This document shows positions 38,168 to 38,295 of a stretch of DNA of 38,295 nucleotides, in pieces. Under the pieces are notes generated by a model. That model was not told where the DNA came from, did no database searches, and saw only the letters and a list, made by a program, of their open reading frames with translations. A program made the position numbers and the translations under genes. The stretch covers positions 1-38,295 of the forward strand of contig JNWL01000060.1 of assembly GCA_000716465.1 (NCBI GenBank), given 5' to 3'. Source of the stretch: Streptomyces bikiniensis. Its GTDB lineage: Bacteria > Actinomycetota > Actinomycetes > Streptomycetales > Streptomycetaceae. Numbering within the stretch: position 1 is the first letter of the stretch; each line of letters opens with the position of its first letter.

Positions 38168-38295
38168 GAACTTCTCCTCCGCCTCGACGCCAGCGCCCCA
38201 CGCACGGCGCCCGGGACTTCCCCGAACCACAATGCGGCCCGGCCCCCGGCCCCCGCAGCCGGATCGTGACATATTCCACAGGCAGGTGTAGTGCG

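Noticed and set aside
1..38295. tRNA, rRNA or riboswitch genes
   Set aside because: No cloverleaf with a TTCGA-type arm, rRNA core sequence or known riboswitch core was recognised on either strand by eye.

Overview
The window reads as a high-GC actinobacterial replicon, almost certainly Streptomyces, and as the accessory arm of a linear chromosome or a linear plasmid. The strongest evidence is a complete telomere-maintenance pair, tap (9082-11346) and tpg (11359-11916), plus a second tpg relic at 14826-15572. Codon use is strongly GC-biased at third positions, GTG starts and ATGA/GTGA stop-start overlaps are common, and several families are typical of Streptomyces (DUF6207, TIGR04222, lamin-tail secreted protein, tandem HEAT protein). 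No telomeric end sequence is recognisable at either edge, so the window is internal.

Layout. 1-3.8 kb: a clipped gene end and a gene remnant, a small paralogous protein, then a translationally coupled operon of a small membrane peptide, an ECF-like sigma factor, a proline-rich partner with a Sel1-like WW-AAGAG region, and another small membrane protein. 3.9-8.8 kb: pterin-4a-carbinolamine dehydratase, a DUF6207 protein, a secreted lamin-tail protein, small hypothetical genes, a single-pass membrane protein and a TIGR02391 protein. 9-12 kb: tap-tpg behind an inverted-repeat-rich promoter. 12-18.8 kb: a VOC protein, then a decayed stretch (truncated LuxR and LysR genes, a tpg split by a 154-bp MITE, a gene with an in-frame TAG) mixed with intact genes (secreted protein, TmrB-like P-loop protein, lipoprotein).

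18.8-22.5 kb: a compact replication module made of a primase-polymerase, a P4/D5-type helicase and a small third gene, all overlapping and bracketed on both sides by iterons of GCGACTGA. A decayed IS5-type element abuts it. 23.8-26.4 kb: an operon of a WXG-like helical protein, a WXG-like protein with a putative muramidase domain, and a lipoprotein. 26.7-28.3 kb: an FG-GAP repeat fragment, a hypothetical gene and a transposase remnant. 28.3-30 kb: TspO and a protein built from six helix-turn-helix units. 30-34.8 kb: a HEAT-repeat gene with an in-frame TAG, flanked by two direct copies of an HNH-nuclease fragment, then a TIGR04222 membrane protein flanked by two inverted 154-bp MITEs. 35.5-37.5 kb: a second small membrane peptide/sigma/partner operon, this time with an XRE-type HTH fused to the sigma factor. 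It ends in a perfect 24-bp hairpin and is followed by a hypothetical gene on the minus strand.

Taken together the window is a mosaic of self-maintenance functions (telomere capping and an iteron replicon), two copies of an apparently uncharacterised sigma-factor module, envelope and secretion genes, and much debris left by insertion sequences, MITEs and repeat-mediated rearrangement. Family assignments rest on recognition of sequence motifs by eye; no database search was run.
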